From: a virus
Reading direction: 5' to 3' (one strand)
IMG/VR virus record: IMGVR_UViG_3300037842_000637
Coordinates: 1-57,958 of that record
DNA: 57,958 nt
Position 1 is the first letter of the stretch; each line of letters starts with the position of its first letter. This document shows positions 48,398-57,000 of this stretch, piece after piece. Both the position numbers and the translations under genes were made by a program. A model generated the notes under the pieces. That model did no database searches, was not told the DNA's origin, and saw only the letters and a program-made list of their open reading frames with translations.

Positions 48398-49795
48398 ATG
48401 GCAGCCCCGACGATTTCCGAGTTGCTGGCCCAGTTACTGGATGGTGAGGACGACGGTCTGACTCCTGATGTAGCTCTCGGCCTGGCATCGAAGACGGCGA
48501 AGCCCAAGAGCAAGAACGCTCTCTTCGTCGATGGTTGGACCCAGTCAGCGGCTGAGAAGCTGACTGACATGGACTGGAACAAGAGTCCTGACGGTTTCGA
48601 GCTGAACAGCAAGCACGAGGTGGCCGACGCCTTCTCTGCTGCGTTCGACTGGATGCCGCAGACTGACCCCAACTGCGAAGACGTTCTCCGCAAGCGGTGG
48701 TACGACTCGTTGCTTGCCAGTCCTGCCTGGAAGCAGATGCAGGTCTCGACTCAGAACAACCTGCTGCTGAGTCAGATGGCGGCAACTCAAGCCGCTGAGG
48801 ACTACTACGTCTACGCTGCGTCACTGACCGACGAAGAGAAGGATGATGCTGAAGGTGAGGATGGCGGCGGCTTTCCCGGTGAACTGAAGCGGCACAAGAG
48901 CACCAAGCAGACTGCTGAGGCCGCTGCCGGTGACGTGCAGGATGCTCAAGACCTGACCGACACGTTCGGTTTCGGTGACGGAGCAGGCAGCACTGAAGAG
49001 AACGAAGCACTGGTTGAGCTGTTCAAGAAGGCGAAGGAAGACCCGACGCTGCGACGGATCGCTGAGCTGGCTGGCCGCTATTTGAAGTTGGTCCAGTCAC
49101 TTCAGCAGGCTAAGGCGATCCACGGTGCTGACGATGTCGTTGGTGTCGAGCTGAGCAATGACATCAGCCGACTGACTGCCAGTGAGCTGGGCAACCTGAT
49201 GACTCCTGAGCTGGAGCTTGACACTCTGCGTCGGATTGTCGACGGCGAGGCTCATTGCAGGGAGTATCAGTCACTGGCATCCGAAGCACGAGGACCGATC
49301 ATGGTTCTCGTCGATGAGTCAGGGTCAATGGCTGGTGATCCAATCGCTGAAGCCAAGGCACTGGCACTGGCACTGACGTGGTTGGCGAAGACTCAGAACA
49401 GATGGATTTGTCTGGTCGGTTGGTCGAGTCAACGTCAGGTCAGGCCGCTAGTGCTGCCACCTCAGCACAACAAGCAGGCTGAGGTCATCAAGTGGTGCCA
49501 GGAAATGTGGAACGGCGGCACCTACCCACCAGTGGCTCGCATTGCTGAGCTGTTCGAAGAGACCGGAGCACCTGAAGGCCAGACCGATCTGATCTGGATC
49601 ACCGATGGTTGTTGCAACATCTACGATAGTGACATCGCTGAGTTCAATGCGTTCAGGGAAGACCACAAGGTCAGGAGCTTTGTGCTTGGCATAGGCGGCC
49701 ATCCCGCTGGGTTCGAAGAGGTTGCTGACGAGATCAAGACTGTTGATTCACTGACTGTTGAGTCTGAAGTAGTTGAGGAAATCCTGAGCATCTAA
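48398..49795 (+). CDS. VWA-domain protein (MoxR partner)
   Basis: This gene encodes 465 residues, ATG 48398 with AAGGAG upstream. The N-terminal 290 residues are a helical/charged region. The VWA domain is C-terminal: 'IMVLVDESGSMAGDPIAEAKALALALTWLAK' with the MIDAS DxSxS (about 304-310), then 'GWSSQ', 'DLIWITDG', and a final Thr/Ser strand. A C-terminal VWA with a large N-terminal part resembles ViaA/CoxE-type partners of MoxR ATPases. Together they probably remodel a host or virion complex. Confidence 0.86.
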   Translation: MAAPTISELLAQLLDGEDDGLTPDVALGLASKTAKPKSKNALFVDGWTQSAAEKLTDMDWNKSPDGFELNSKHEVADAFSAAFDWMPQTDPNCEDVLRKRWYDSLLASPAWKQMQVSTQNNLLLSQMAATQAAEDYYVYAASLTDEEKDDAEGEDGGGFPGELKRHKSTKQTAEAAAGDVQDAQDLTDTFGFGDGAGSTEENEALVELFKKAKEDPTLRRIAELAGRYLKLVQSLQQAKAIHGADDVVGVELSNDISRLTASELGNLMTPELELDTLRRIVDGEAHCREYQSLASEARGPIMVLVDESGSMAGDPIAEAKALALALTWLAKTQNRWICLVGWSSQRQVRPLVLPPQHNKQAEVIKWCQEMWNGGTYPPVARIAELFEETGAPEGQTDLIWITDGCCNIYDSDIAEFNAFREDHKVRSFVLGIGGHPAGFEEVADEIKTVDSLTVESEVVEEILSI

Positions 49796-49802
49796 TCACA
49801 CG

Positions 49803-49867
49803 TAGAAAGAGCTTGGGGTTCGGTACGTTTTGGGTGACGGTTCGGCGTTCGGGCCGTCACCCTTTTT
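49803..49867 (+). promoter_or_regulatory. Repeated leader element, copy 3 (with terminator-like hairpin)
   Basis: TAGAAAGAGCTTGG ... CGGTACGTTT, then a 13-pair stem (49832-49844 with 49850-49862) around GCGTT, followed by five T. In this copy the hairpin looks like a rho-independent terminator or attenuator between the VWA gene and the third protein. Confidence 0.82.
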
Positions 49868-49892
49868 GTGTCTTCACTTGGGAGTATAGACG

Positions 49893-50789
49893 ATGACAAA
49901 CCCACTGGATCAGACCGGCGAGATCGTTACTTGGAATCCTCCGAGCAGCGTGCAGCACAGTATCCTCAGACTTGCCCTGAGTAATGCAGGACTCGACCCT
50001 GACCTGTCGCCACCGATGCAGCCGAAGAACGGATTCAAGCGGGCCACCACTGCCATGAAGGAAGGCCGCATCATTCGTGAGGTCGACGATGACGGCAGCG
50101 TCATGACCTTCCAGTTCACGAAGGAATTTCTGGACACTCAACAGCAGGAGTTTGAATACTCCACCGAGTGCAAGATGTATCTCCACAAGGCCAACGGCAT
50201 GATCGTTTGTGCCCGGCAGGACATGGAAGACCTGGCCAAAGAGAAGTTCGCCGAGAAGATGGCAAGCCGCAACGCTTCTGACGTCAGTCGGATTGTGCAG
50301 GCACTGTTCAAGGCGAACGGTGACCTCTTCCCGCTGAGAGATAGTGGCGGTGCCTACTTTGTCCCGGCTCAGCACCTGCCGCTTGTTCGGAAGTGTGCTG
50401 CGTTCATCAAGGAGATCGGCGGCTCGATGCCATCGTGGGAAATCCACAACACCGCCAACGCTGCTCAAGCCAACGCCGAAGCGATCCGCGACACACTGAA
50501 TGGATGGATCGACGACTACAAACTCTACGCTGAGCAGATCAACGACGAGAATCCCAAGTCTGTGAAGTGTGCGGCGGCCAAGATCGCTGAGATCAGGTTC
50601 AAGCTGAGCAACTATCGGACTCTGCTCCAGTCGTTCGACGGCGAGATCGAACAGCATATCAAGGACGTTGAAGCTGACCTGGCTGCCAAGGTGAATGGAA
50701 CTCCTGAAGCAGTGGCCGCCCCTGAACCAGTCGTTGAGGCGGCACCGATCAGTGAAGCACAGAAGTTGCTGGCTCAGTTGCTGGGCTAG
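49893..50789 (+). CDS. Unknown third protein of MoxR/VWA locus
   Basis: This gene encodes 298 residues, ATG 49893 behind GGGAG. The N-terminal region ('SVQHSILRLALSNAGLDPDLSPPMQPKNGFKRATTAMKEGR') looks like a winged-helix or nucleic-acid-binding part. The middle is beta-rich, and residues about 175-265 form a coiled coil ('AQANAEAIRDTLNGWIDDYKLYAEQINDENPKSVKCAAAKIAEIRFKL'). It ends with a Pro/Ala linker and a helix 'SEAQKLLAQLLG'. It may be an adaptor or substrate of the ATPase pair. Confidence 0.72.
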   Translation: MTNPLDQTGEIVTWNPPSSVQHSILRLALSNAGLDPDLSPPMQPKNGFKRATTAMKEGRIIREVDDDGSVMTFQFTKEFLDTQQQEFEYSTECKMYLHKANGMIVCARQDMEDLAKEKFAEKMASRNASDVSRIVQALFKANGDLFPLRDSGGAYFVPAQHLPLVRKCAAFIKEIGGSMPSWEIHNTANAAQANAEAIRDTLNGWIDDYKLYAEQINDENPKSVKCAAAKIAEIRFKLSNYRTLLQSFDGEIEQHIKDVEADLAAKVNGTPEAVAAPEPVVEAAPISEAQKLLAQLLG

Positions 50790-50878
50790 TCCTCCCCCTG
50801 GTGGCAGTGTTGCTCCGTGCTGCCCCGCACCACCCCGGCTAACGGAGCCTTTCCTACACCCCTCTCAGGAGAACTCGG

Positions 50879-51574
50879 ATGACGTGGATCAACATCCATC
50901 ACAAGCTGCAAAACCTGGTCAGCAGTCTGAAGGTCAGTCGTCGCTGCGTCAGCGTCATCAACGCTTCACTGCGGAACCTCTGGGTCACTGCTACCAATGG
51001 CAGGATGGCATTCGTCCTGCAAGCACGAGGCCACCTCGACAACGACGCTCCGCACAACGTCCCCTCTGAAGTGCTGCCCGTCAGACAGCAGGACTTGGGT
51101 CAAGACCTCGACCACCGCACCGACAGCAACGAGTACGTTCTGAACTGCAAAGTGCAGGGCAATGAGCGAGCCGACATGAATCAGGAGTTCTTTGTCAGGA
51201 AACCTCATGATGTGACGGCGGCCATCCTGCTCGACGTCAACGAGGACTACCTGCCAGTGAAGATGCTGGTGGCTGACCTGAAGCTACTGCTGGAGGTAGC
51301 TGGCAAGGAACACAACTACGTCACGTTCTTCGTCGCCGCTGACCCTGATGCCCATGCTCCCAACACTCCCCGAGACTACGTCCCTACCATGCTCGATGAG
51401 GAAGGCATCGGAGTCATGATGACTGCCAGTGGCGGCGGCAGCTATCCCCGCCAGCAGTACAACACAATGCGGGATGAGTACCTGATGGACTCCGGCCAGC
51501 AAGTGACCCGCCAGACCCCAGCCAAGACTGACGCTGCCAAACTCCTCGAAGAAATGATCGGAGCTATGGAATGA
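50879..51574 (+). CDS. Unknown protein, possibly sliding-clamp-like
   Basis: This gene encodes 231 residues, ATG 50879 with AGGAG upstream. The segment 'VKMLVADLKLLLEVAGKEHNYVTFFVAADPDAHAPNTPRDYVPTMLDEEGIGVMMTAS' loosely resembles the last domain of beta-clamp proteins (a 'YLLDLLKAAG' helix, strands, then a closing 'GVMMP'-like strand). This is weak. The C-terminus ends in a short helix 'KTDAAKLLEEMIGAME'. Confidence 0.58.
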   Translation: MTWINIHHKLQNLVSSLKVSRRCVSVINASLRNLWVTATNGRMAFVLQARGHLDNDAPHNVPSEVLPVRQQDLGQDLDHRTDSNEYVLNCKVQGNERADMNQEFFVRKPHDVTAAILLDVNEDYLPVKMLVADLKLLLEVAGKEHNYVTFFVAADPDAHAPNTPRDYVPTMLDEEGIGVMMTASGGGSYPRQQYNTMRDEYLMDSGQQVTRQTPAKTDAAKLLEEMIGAME

Positions 51575-51822
51575 AGGAGCAGATTACTTACGACCCGCTG
51601 CTGAGCACCAACGAGAACCTCAAGCTGAACGGACTCAGCACGAGGGACTCACCTCACCAGTACAAGAAGGTGGTTGTCGACGGCAATGACTCTGTTATTC
51701 TTGAGTCAGCGACAGCATACGAGGTGACCGACTGGCTGAAGGAGCAGGCCAATCAACCTATCACCCATGATGGAGGGCCGGATCGGATTGACGGTGCTCC
51801 CAGTGACGGAGACATTGAGTGA
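51571..51822 (+). CDS. Small protein, unknown
   Basis: This gene encodes 83 residues, ATG 51571 overlapping the previous stop (ATGA) behind GGAG. Compact, with 'SPHQYKKVVVDGNDSVILESATAYEVTDWLKEQANQP' and a Gly/Asp-rich end. No motif recognised. Confidence 0.6.
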   Translation: MKEQITYDPLLSTNENLKLNGLSTRDSPHQYKKVVVDGNDSVILESATAYEVTDWLKEQANQPITHDGGPDRIDGAPSDGDIE

Positions 51823-52460
51823 CAGATTCCATACTGAACTGCACCCCGGTGGTCATATTCTTTGGCTTCCTCTGGGTGCTTACTCACGGAAGCAAGGAAC
51901 CGAGGCAACCCATGCAGAAGATACCACCCCTCGACCAGATGGAACGCAACTACTGCGACTGCGGCAAGTGCAAGGCAGGATGCAAGGCCATGCCCGGCAT
52001 GTTGGCACCGGGAGACCTGAAGGCCATCGCCAGGCACATGAAGGTGCCCGACACTGACGACCACTGGCTCGTCAATAACTTCGTTGCCAGTGAGGGAGCG
52101 AAGGTCAAGCTAGGTCCGACAGTGAGGAACATCCCGACCATCACCCCAAGACAGGAGAGTGATGGCCGCTGCGTGTTCCTCGACGACGACGACAGGTGCA
52201 GCATCCACAAGGTATCACCCTTCGGCTGCCGGACGTTTCGAATCTGCAATGAGCCGGACGTCACGCCTGCTGAGCTGATCGACAAGGCAGCCGAGGATAC
52301 CGAGAAGATCAGTGCGGCACTGAAGCACTGCATCATTGACGATTCTTACAACGAATCGTGGGAGATACTTCACAACAGTGGGTGCATCGCTGAGCCACTG
52401 ACGGTACGACGCGGACTGCTCACCACCATGCTCCGGGAACTGGAGGAACCACATGAGTAA
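51819..52460 (+). CDS. YkgJ-like Cys-rich metal-binding protein
   Basis: This gene encodes 213 residues, start GTG 51819 (GTGA overlap), or internal ATG 51912 with a GAGG site. Under the long form, a hydrophobic N-terminus ('CTPVVIFFGFLWVL') precedes the domain. 'YCDCGKCKAGCKAMPG' and 'GRCVFLDDDDRCSIHKVSPFGCRTFRICNEP' match the Cys spacing of YkgJ-type zinc or iron-sulfur-binding proteins. The function is unknown. It lies just before the recombinase gene, overlapping it by eight bases. Confidence 0.72.
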   Translation: MTDSILNCTPVVIFFGFLWVLTHGSKEPRQPMQKIPPLDQMERNYCDCGKCKAGCKAMPGMLAPGDLKAIARHMKVPDTDDHWLVNNFVASEGAKVKLGPTVRNIPTITPRQESDGRCVFLDDDDRCSIHKVSPFGCRTFRICNEPDVTPAELIDKAAEDTEKISAALKHCIIDDSYNESWEILHNSGCIAEPLTVRRGLLTTMLRELEEPHE

Positions 52461-53169
52461 CCCATGCGTAGCCTACTGCCGAGTCAGCACGGAAGAACAA
52501 GCGTCGGCTGGTCACTCACTGACAGCACAGCAGGAAGACATTGCTCGATGGTGCTTGACCAAGGGATTCACGGCTGAGTTCTACGTCGAAGCGATGAGCG
52601 GCAAGAACGTACGTGATAAGCGGCGGCCAAAGTTTGAGGACGCAGTGCTCAGAGCTAAGGAACTGGGCTGTCCGATGGTGGTGTATGCCGTCGCTCGACT
52701 GACCAGAAACTTCACCGATCTTGAATGGATGATCGACGAGTTCAAGGGCACCAACGCCACCCTGCGTAGTGTCACTGAGCTGGAAGGCATCGACACTGCG
52801 TCACCTTCCGGCAATGCCATGCTGAACATGATGATTGTCTTCGCCAAGCTGGAGCGTGAGCAGCGTGCTGAGAGGACACAGTCTGCTCTCAACCACCTGA
52901 AGCGGAGCGGCAGGAAGTACACCCGCGTTCCACCCTACGGATACAAATGGGTTGGCCGCCTGAAGGCACCGCATCCAGTCGAGCAGAAGATCATGGTGGC
53001 GATGGCCGCCTTCATTAAAGCTCGACCCACGGCAAGCTATGGCAAGATCGCCATCGACTTGAATGAAGCTGGTCTCCGAACACGTAAGGGTAAGAAATGG
53101 AATCGCAAAGCAGTGAGAGACGTAGTTATCAAGAACCCGCAACTGCTTACGAAAGACCCCGAGCCTTGA
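52453..53169 (+). CDS. Serine recombinase (resolvase/invertase family)
   Basis: This gene encodes 238 residues, ATG 52453. The catalytic domain has 'YCRVSTEEQ' with Ser12, 'VYAVARLTRN' with the conserved Arg pair, and 'SPSGNAMLNMMIVFAKLEREQRAERTQSALNHLKRSG' as the long E helix. A short C-terminal domain ('YGKIAIDLNEAGLRTRKGKKWNRKAVRDVVIKNP') is the DNA-binding end. It is too short for a large serine integrase but is longer than a minimal resolvase. It could resolve dimers or invert or integrate DNA; no attachment site was identified. Confidence 0.85.
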   Translation: MSNPCVAYCRVSTEEQASAGHSLTAQQEDIARWCLTKGFTAEFYVEAMSGKNVRDKRRPKFEDAVLRAKELGCPMVVYAVARLTRNFTDLEWMIDEFKGTNATLRSVTELEGIDTASPSGNAMLNMMIVFAKLEREQRAERTQSALNHLKRSGRKYTRVPPYGYKWVGRLKAPHPVEQKIMVAMAAFIKARPTASYGKIAIDLNEAGLRTRKGKKWNRKAVRDVVIKNPQLLTKDPEP

Positions 53170-53336
53170 GTGTCAACGCCTTCCGCTTAGCGGGAGCACT
53201 GACCGGCACAGCACGACGCAAGGGAACGCTGCGTGTTGAGGTTGTGTTCGATGGCAGAGAACTGAGAGTCCAGTCCTGTGATGGTGACCCTGACGCCATC
53301 GCCATCCCCTTCGTACCTCGGAGAGTAAAGCTATGA
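53166..53336 (+). CDS. Small beta-type protein, unknown
   Basis: This gene encodes 56 residues if it starts at TTG 53166, which overlaps the recombinase stop (TTGA); an ATG at 53097 in the same frame is possible. The sequence 'FRLAGALTGTARRKGTLRVEVVFDGRELRVQSCDGDPDAIAIPFV' looks like two or three strands. The start is uncertain. Confidence 0.45.
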   Translation: MSVNAFRLAGALTGTARRKGTLRVEVVFDGRELRVQSCDGDPDAIAIPFVPRRVKL

Positions 53337-53770
53337 AGATCGACGAAGCCGCCACCAACCAGCGTGCTGAATGCTGCGGCCAATGCCCGTTCGCCAGGTC
53401 AACCAGCAAGGAGTACCTCGACACTCGCGGTGACAACAGCGAACGATTCCTTGGGCAGTCATTCATCAACGCCGTACTGCCCTGCCACATGGAAGACGCT
53501 GAGAACAACGCCGTCGTCGGACAGGGCCAGCAGTGTGCTGGTGCTGCCAAGTTCCGTGCCAATCTGGGTGTCAACTGGCTGCACCCTTCACTCGGTGAGC
53601 TGCCGGTCGATGAGGTTGCAGTGTTCACGACTGCTGAAGAACTGCTGGCTCATCATCGTGGCATCAGTCTGGCTGAAGCGGAGGACTACCTGAAGACCCA
53701 TACTCTTGGCTCAATGGCAGTCCGTGAACTGGAAGAAGCGATGATGAAAGGCAGGTTCTGCGATGCGTAA
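53333..53770 (+). CDS. Small Cys-rich phage protein, unknown
   Basis: This gene encodes 145 residues, ATG 53333 overlapping the previous stop. 'AECCGQCPFARSTS' and later 'LPCHM' and 'GQQCAGAAKF' match a widespread small phage protein with CPF, PCH and CxGA motifs that probably bind zinc or an iron-sulfur cluster. The C-terminal half is helical. Confidence 0.68.
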   Translation: MKIDEAATNQRAECCGQCPFARSTSKEYLDTRGDNSERFLGQSFINAVLPCHMEDAENNAVVGQGQQCAGAAKFRANLGVNWLHPSLGELPVDEVAVFTTAEELLAHHRGISLAEAEDYLKTHTLGSMAVRELEEAMMKGRFCDA

Positions 53771-54071
53771 ACGTATGACTCGCCGAACTCTTTGTGATGA
53801 GTGTGCTCTGGAGATACCACCCCACACTAAGCGTAAGAAATGCAGGTCATGCAGCAAAATGTTGTGCAAGTGCTGCACGACGGTGATCCAAGGCGACGGC
53901 AGTAGGTGCTCAGAGTGTAGGACTGCTGCCTTCCTCGCCTACGTTGCCCCGTTCGAGAAGAAAACAAACGACAGGCAAGTAAAGGTTTTATTTCAAGGCC
54001 ACGAAGTGTACGGCGAGCCGATGCCGGTATACCGAATGGGCGATTACATGAGGCGGCTCGATGAATGCTAG
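53763..54071 (+). CDS. Zinc-ribbon protein
   Basis: This gene encodes 102 residues, ATG 53763. Four CxxC-type pairs ('CDECALE', 'KCRSCSKMLCKCC', 'RCSECR') form one or two zinc knuckles, and a C-terminal region follows. Its stop overlaps the stop of the giant leftward gene (convergent, three or four bases). It is possibly a nucleic-acid-binding regulator. Confidence 0.65.
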   Translation: MRKRMTRRTLCDECALEIPPHTKRKKCRSCSKMLCKCCTTVIQGDGSRCSECRTAAFLAYVAPFEKKTNDRQVKVLFQGHEVYGEPMPVYRMGDYMRRLDEC

Positions 54072-57000
54072 TAGCCCCTCATTGCCTTCTGTCTCTCCAG
54101 TTCCTGACGTTCCCGACGATCCCGGTCCTGCTTTGACTGAAGCATCCGCAGCATCAGAAGATGATTGAATTCTTCCGGCGTCATCCCTTCCTTCACTGCG
54201 TCCGGGATGTAGTAGTTGCTGAAGTCTCGACCACCCATGCCCTTGTACTCGTTGGCAATCATATCCATCAGCGAAGCATCTTGGGCTGAGTTCGAGACGT
54301 CGGAAACTCGTGAGCCGGTGAGCTGGTTCAGCAGCAATGGAGCACCTGCGTAGTCATACTTCCTCTTGTCGGTGACTTGACGCAGGTTGCTCATTGCTCT
54401 GATGCCAGGGATGGTCTGAAGCAGTGGCTCGATCATCCGCGTATCAACTGCAACACGCTGGTCTTCACCCGTGGCTATGCTCTTGAGGTTGCTGAGCAGG
54501 CGGCCAAGCTGCGGGTCCATGTCCTCAGTGTCACGCGGACCCTGATACCCTGACTGGAACAGTGACTTGCCAAGCACATGCTCGATCGGTGCCTTGATCA
54601 GCGGACTCAGCCTGCCCATCAGCTCGTAGCCGATCGCCTTCATTGGGTCACCAGTGTCGACCGCTCCCAGTAAGTCCTCTTCCATCAGGCCCAGCCCGGT
54701 CATGTACCGTGGCTCGCCCTCGTCGCTCTGCCCCAGCGGTATCGCCAGCGACTGAGCAATGTGCTCCGGCAAGAACTCATCGTCAGACCGTAGCCGAGTC
54801 AGTCCTTTGAAGAGTGTGCCGGTCCTGCCAGTGGGATTGTTCATCAGCTCCTTCGCCACGTACGGGATGTTGCGTGAGCTGAAGGAGTAGAACGGCATGA
54901 TGCCCAGCCGCCGGATCGTATTCTCGAACGGCGTGAATGCCCGTGTTGAGTAGTCGATCTGTGAAGCGTTGATGTTGCGTGCTGCTTGAGCTGGGTCAAC
55001 ACCCTTGTCTATCTGGTCGAGCCACGACGGGATGCGGTTGAGTGCTTCCGCTCCCTCACCGAGCTTCTCCCCTGCCGCTGACGGGACGAAGACCGTGTTC
55101 TCCCTGCCGCCTATGCCACGCAGTGCAGCAGGCCGGTTCCAGCCTTCGACCCTGTCTGCCTTGGATATGATCGGCTTCAGTTCTTTGATTGCTGCCTTGA
55201 CTCCGACTGGGTTGGTGCCGCTCAGTCCACCGAGGAACCCGATCTCTTCACCGAGGTTGTTGCCTTCAGTGATGCCGTTGAACTTGCCGCCTATGTCTTC
55301 CAGCCCGATGCCCTGCCGCTCACCGCCCATGTACTTGTGGATGTACTGCCGCAGTGCATTGGTAGCGTCAGCCTCCGGGATGTTCTGCTCCTTCATGAGC
55401 TGAGCAACGCCGGGGAACTGCATCGCTTCCTCAGCGGTGACCTCTCCCCCGTTTGACATCCGCCGCACCATGCCTGAGTACCTGAGCGGATCGTTCCCGG
55501 CGAGCACTTCGCGAGCTTGGCCTGACCCAAGGTTGCGGACATGGAAGTTGATCCACGGATTGGTTTGCAGCCCCTTCCATAGCCTGTTGTACTGCACCAG
55601 CCCATCAGTCAGCAGGTTCGTTGGGTCTGGTCCGGCCAGTGATTTCTTCAGTGTCGCCAGCGTGTCAGCGACAGGGTCAGGCACCGTCTGATTCAGGATA
55701 CTGCTCCGCTGAGCCTTGAGTATCTCGTCGGCTGGCTGCGGCCCGATGAAGTCACCGAACAGGTCCGCGTCCAGCTCATCCTGTGCCTGCCTGCTCATCT
55801 TCCCACGGATGATGTCGGCTGCCTTGTCAGCAGTGACCATCGGCCCACGCTTGGTGGTCTCGAAGCCCAGCCGGTCGAGCACCTGATTGACTGTGGTCCT
55901 GGCTGGTGTCACCTCGTCAGGCTTGATCCCGATGAACTGCTTGAGCTTGCTCATCAGTCCAGGGTCCGGCGTCTGTGACAGCTCATCCACCCTGCCACCG
56001 GACAGCAGGTTAGCCAGTGCATCAGTGGTGGTGCGGGTGTTGGCGACCGTGTCCTCGAAGCCCTCGACTCGCCGCTTGACCATGCCGATCTGGTCACCCC
56101 ACGTACCGTCAGCTCTCAGCTCCGGCGTCAGCTTACTAAGGTAAGCCGCCAGTGCCTCCGGTTTGCTCTGGTACTCCGTGATGTCAGCCTTGAGACCTGA
56201 CTCGATCTCACCCATCCCACTGAGTTCTTCGATGATATCTGCTTGCCGTGCCTCTGCTGCGGCCATGTCTGCCGGTGCATCAGACAGCGGTGACACCTTG
56301 GCCTGATCAATCTGCCGTTGCAGTTGCTTGCCACGCTCCTGCATCTTGGCAAGCTGTTCAGCGAACTTGCCCATGTCAGGCGGCGGTGCGTCAGGGAAGC
56401 CAGCGTTCGGAGAGATGATCGAGTCTGCGTCAAACGCAAGGTACTCCTTGCCACCGCTCTGCATGGTCACTTCAACGCCGTTGTATCCGTCGTTTCGTAT
56501 AGCCTCTGTTAATTCCTTGCCCCCGATGTTGCCGTACTTTTCACGCAGCTCAGCAGGAGTTGCTTTCAGGTATCCTGAAGTGTCCAGGTCTCTGGTCATC
56601 ACCTTACCAGCATCCAGTTCTCCTGCTGCAACGTCGCCGTACTGCTGTGCTCCCATCTTCTTGTCGCTGAAGTAGAACCCTTCCCCGAAGTAGCCGGGAT
56701 CGCGTGATCCCATGAGGTCCGCGTCGAACTCATCGAAACTCTTGGCTGAACCGTGGTATGCAGTGACATTGCCTTGCTTGGGTGCTGCCTGCTGAGCACT
56801 CGTCATCGGAGTGTCGAGTGGATTGGCAGGCTGAAGGCCATTCATCTCTTCTATCCAACGCTGCTGTCGTGCCTGCAACGTAGCGAGTTCACGGGCGGGA
56901 CGTCCTGCTTCACGGGTGGCCGCAGCTTCCATCGCACCGAAACTCTTCAGCTCATCCTTCAGTGCTGACCGCTGAGTCGTCAGGTCCGCCAGTTGCTGGG

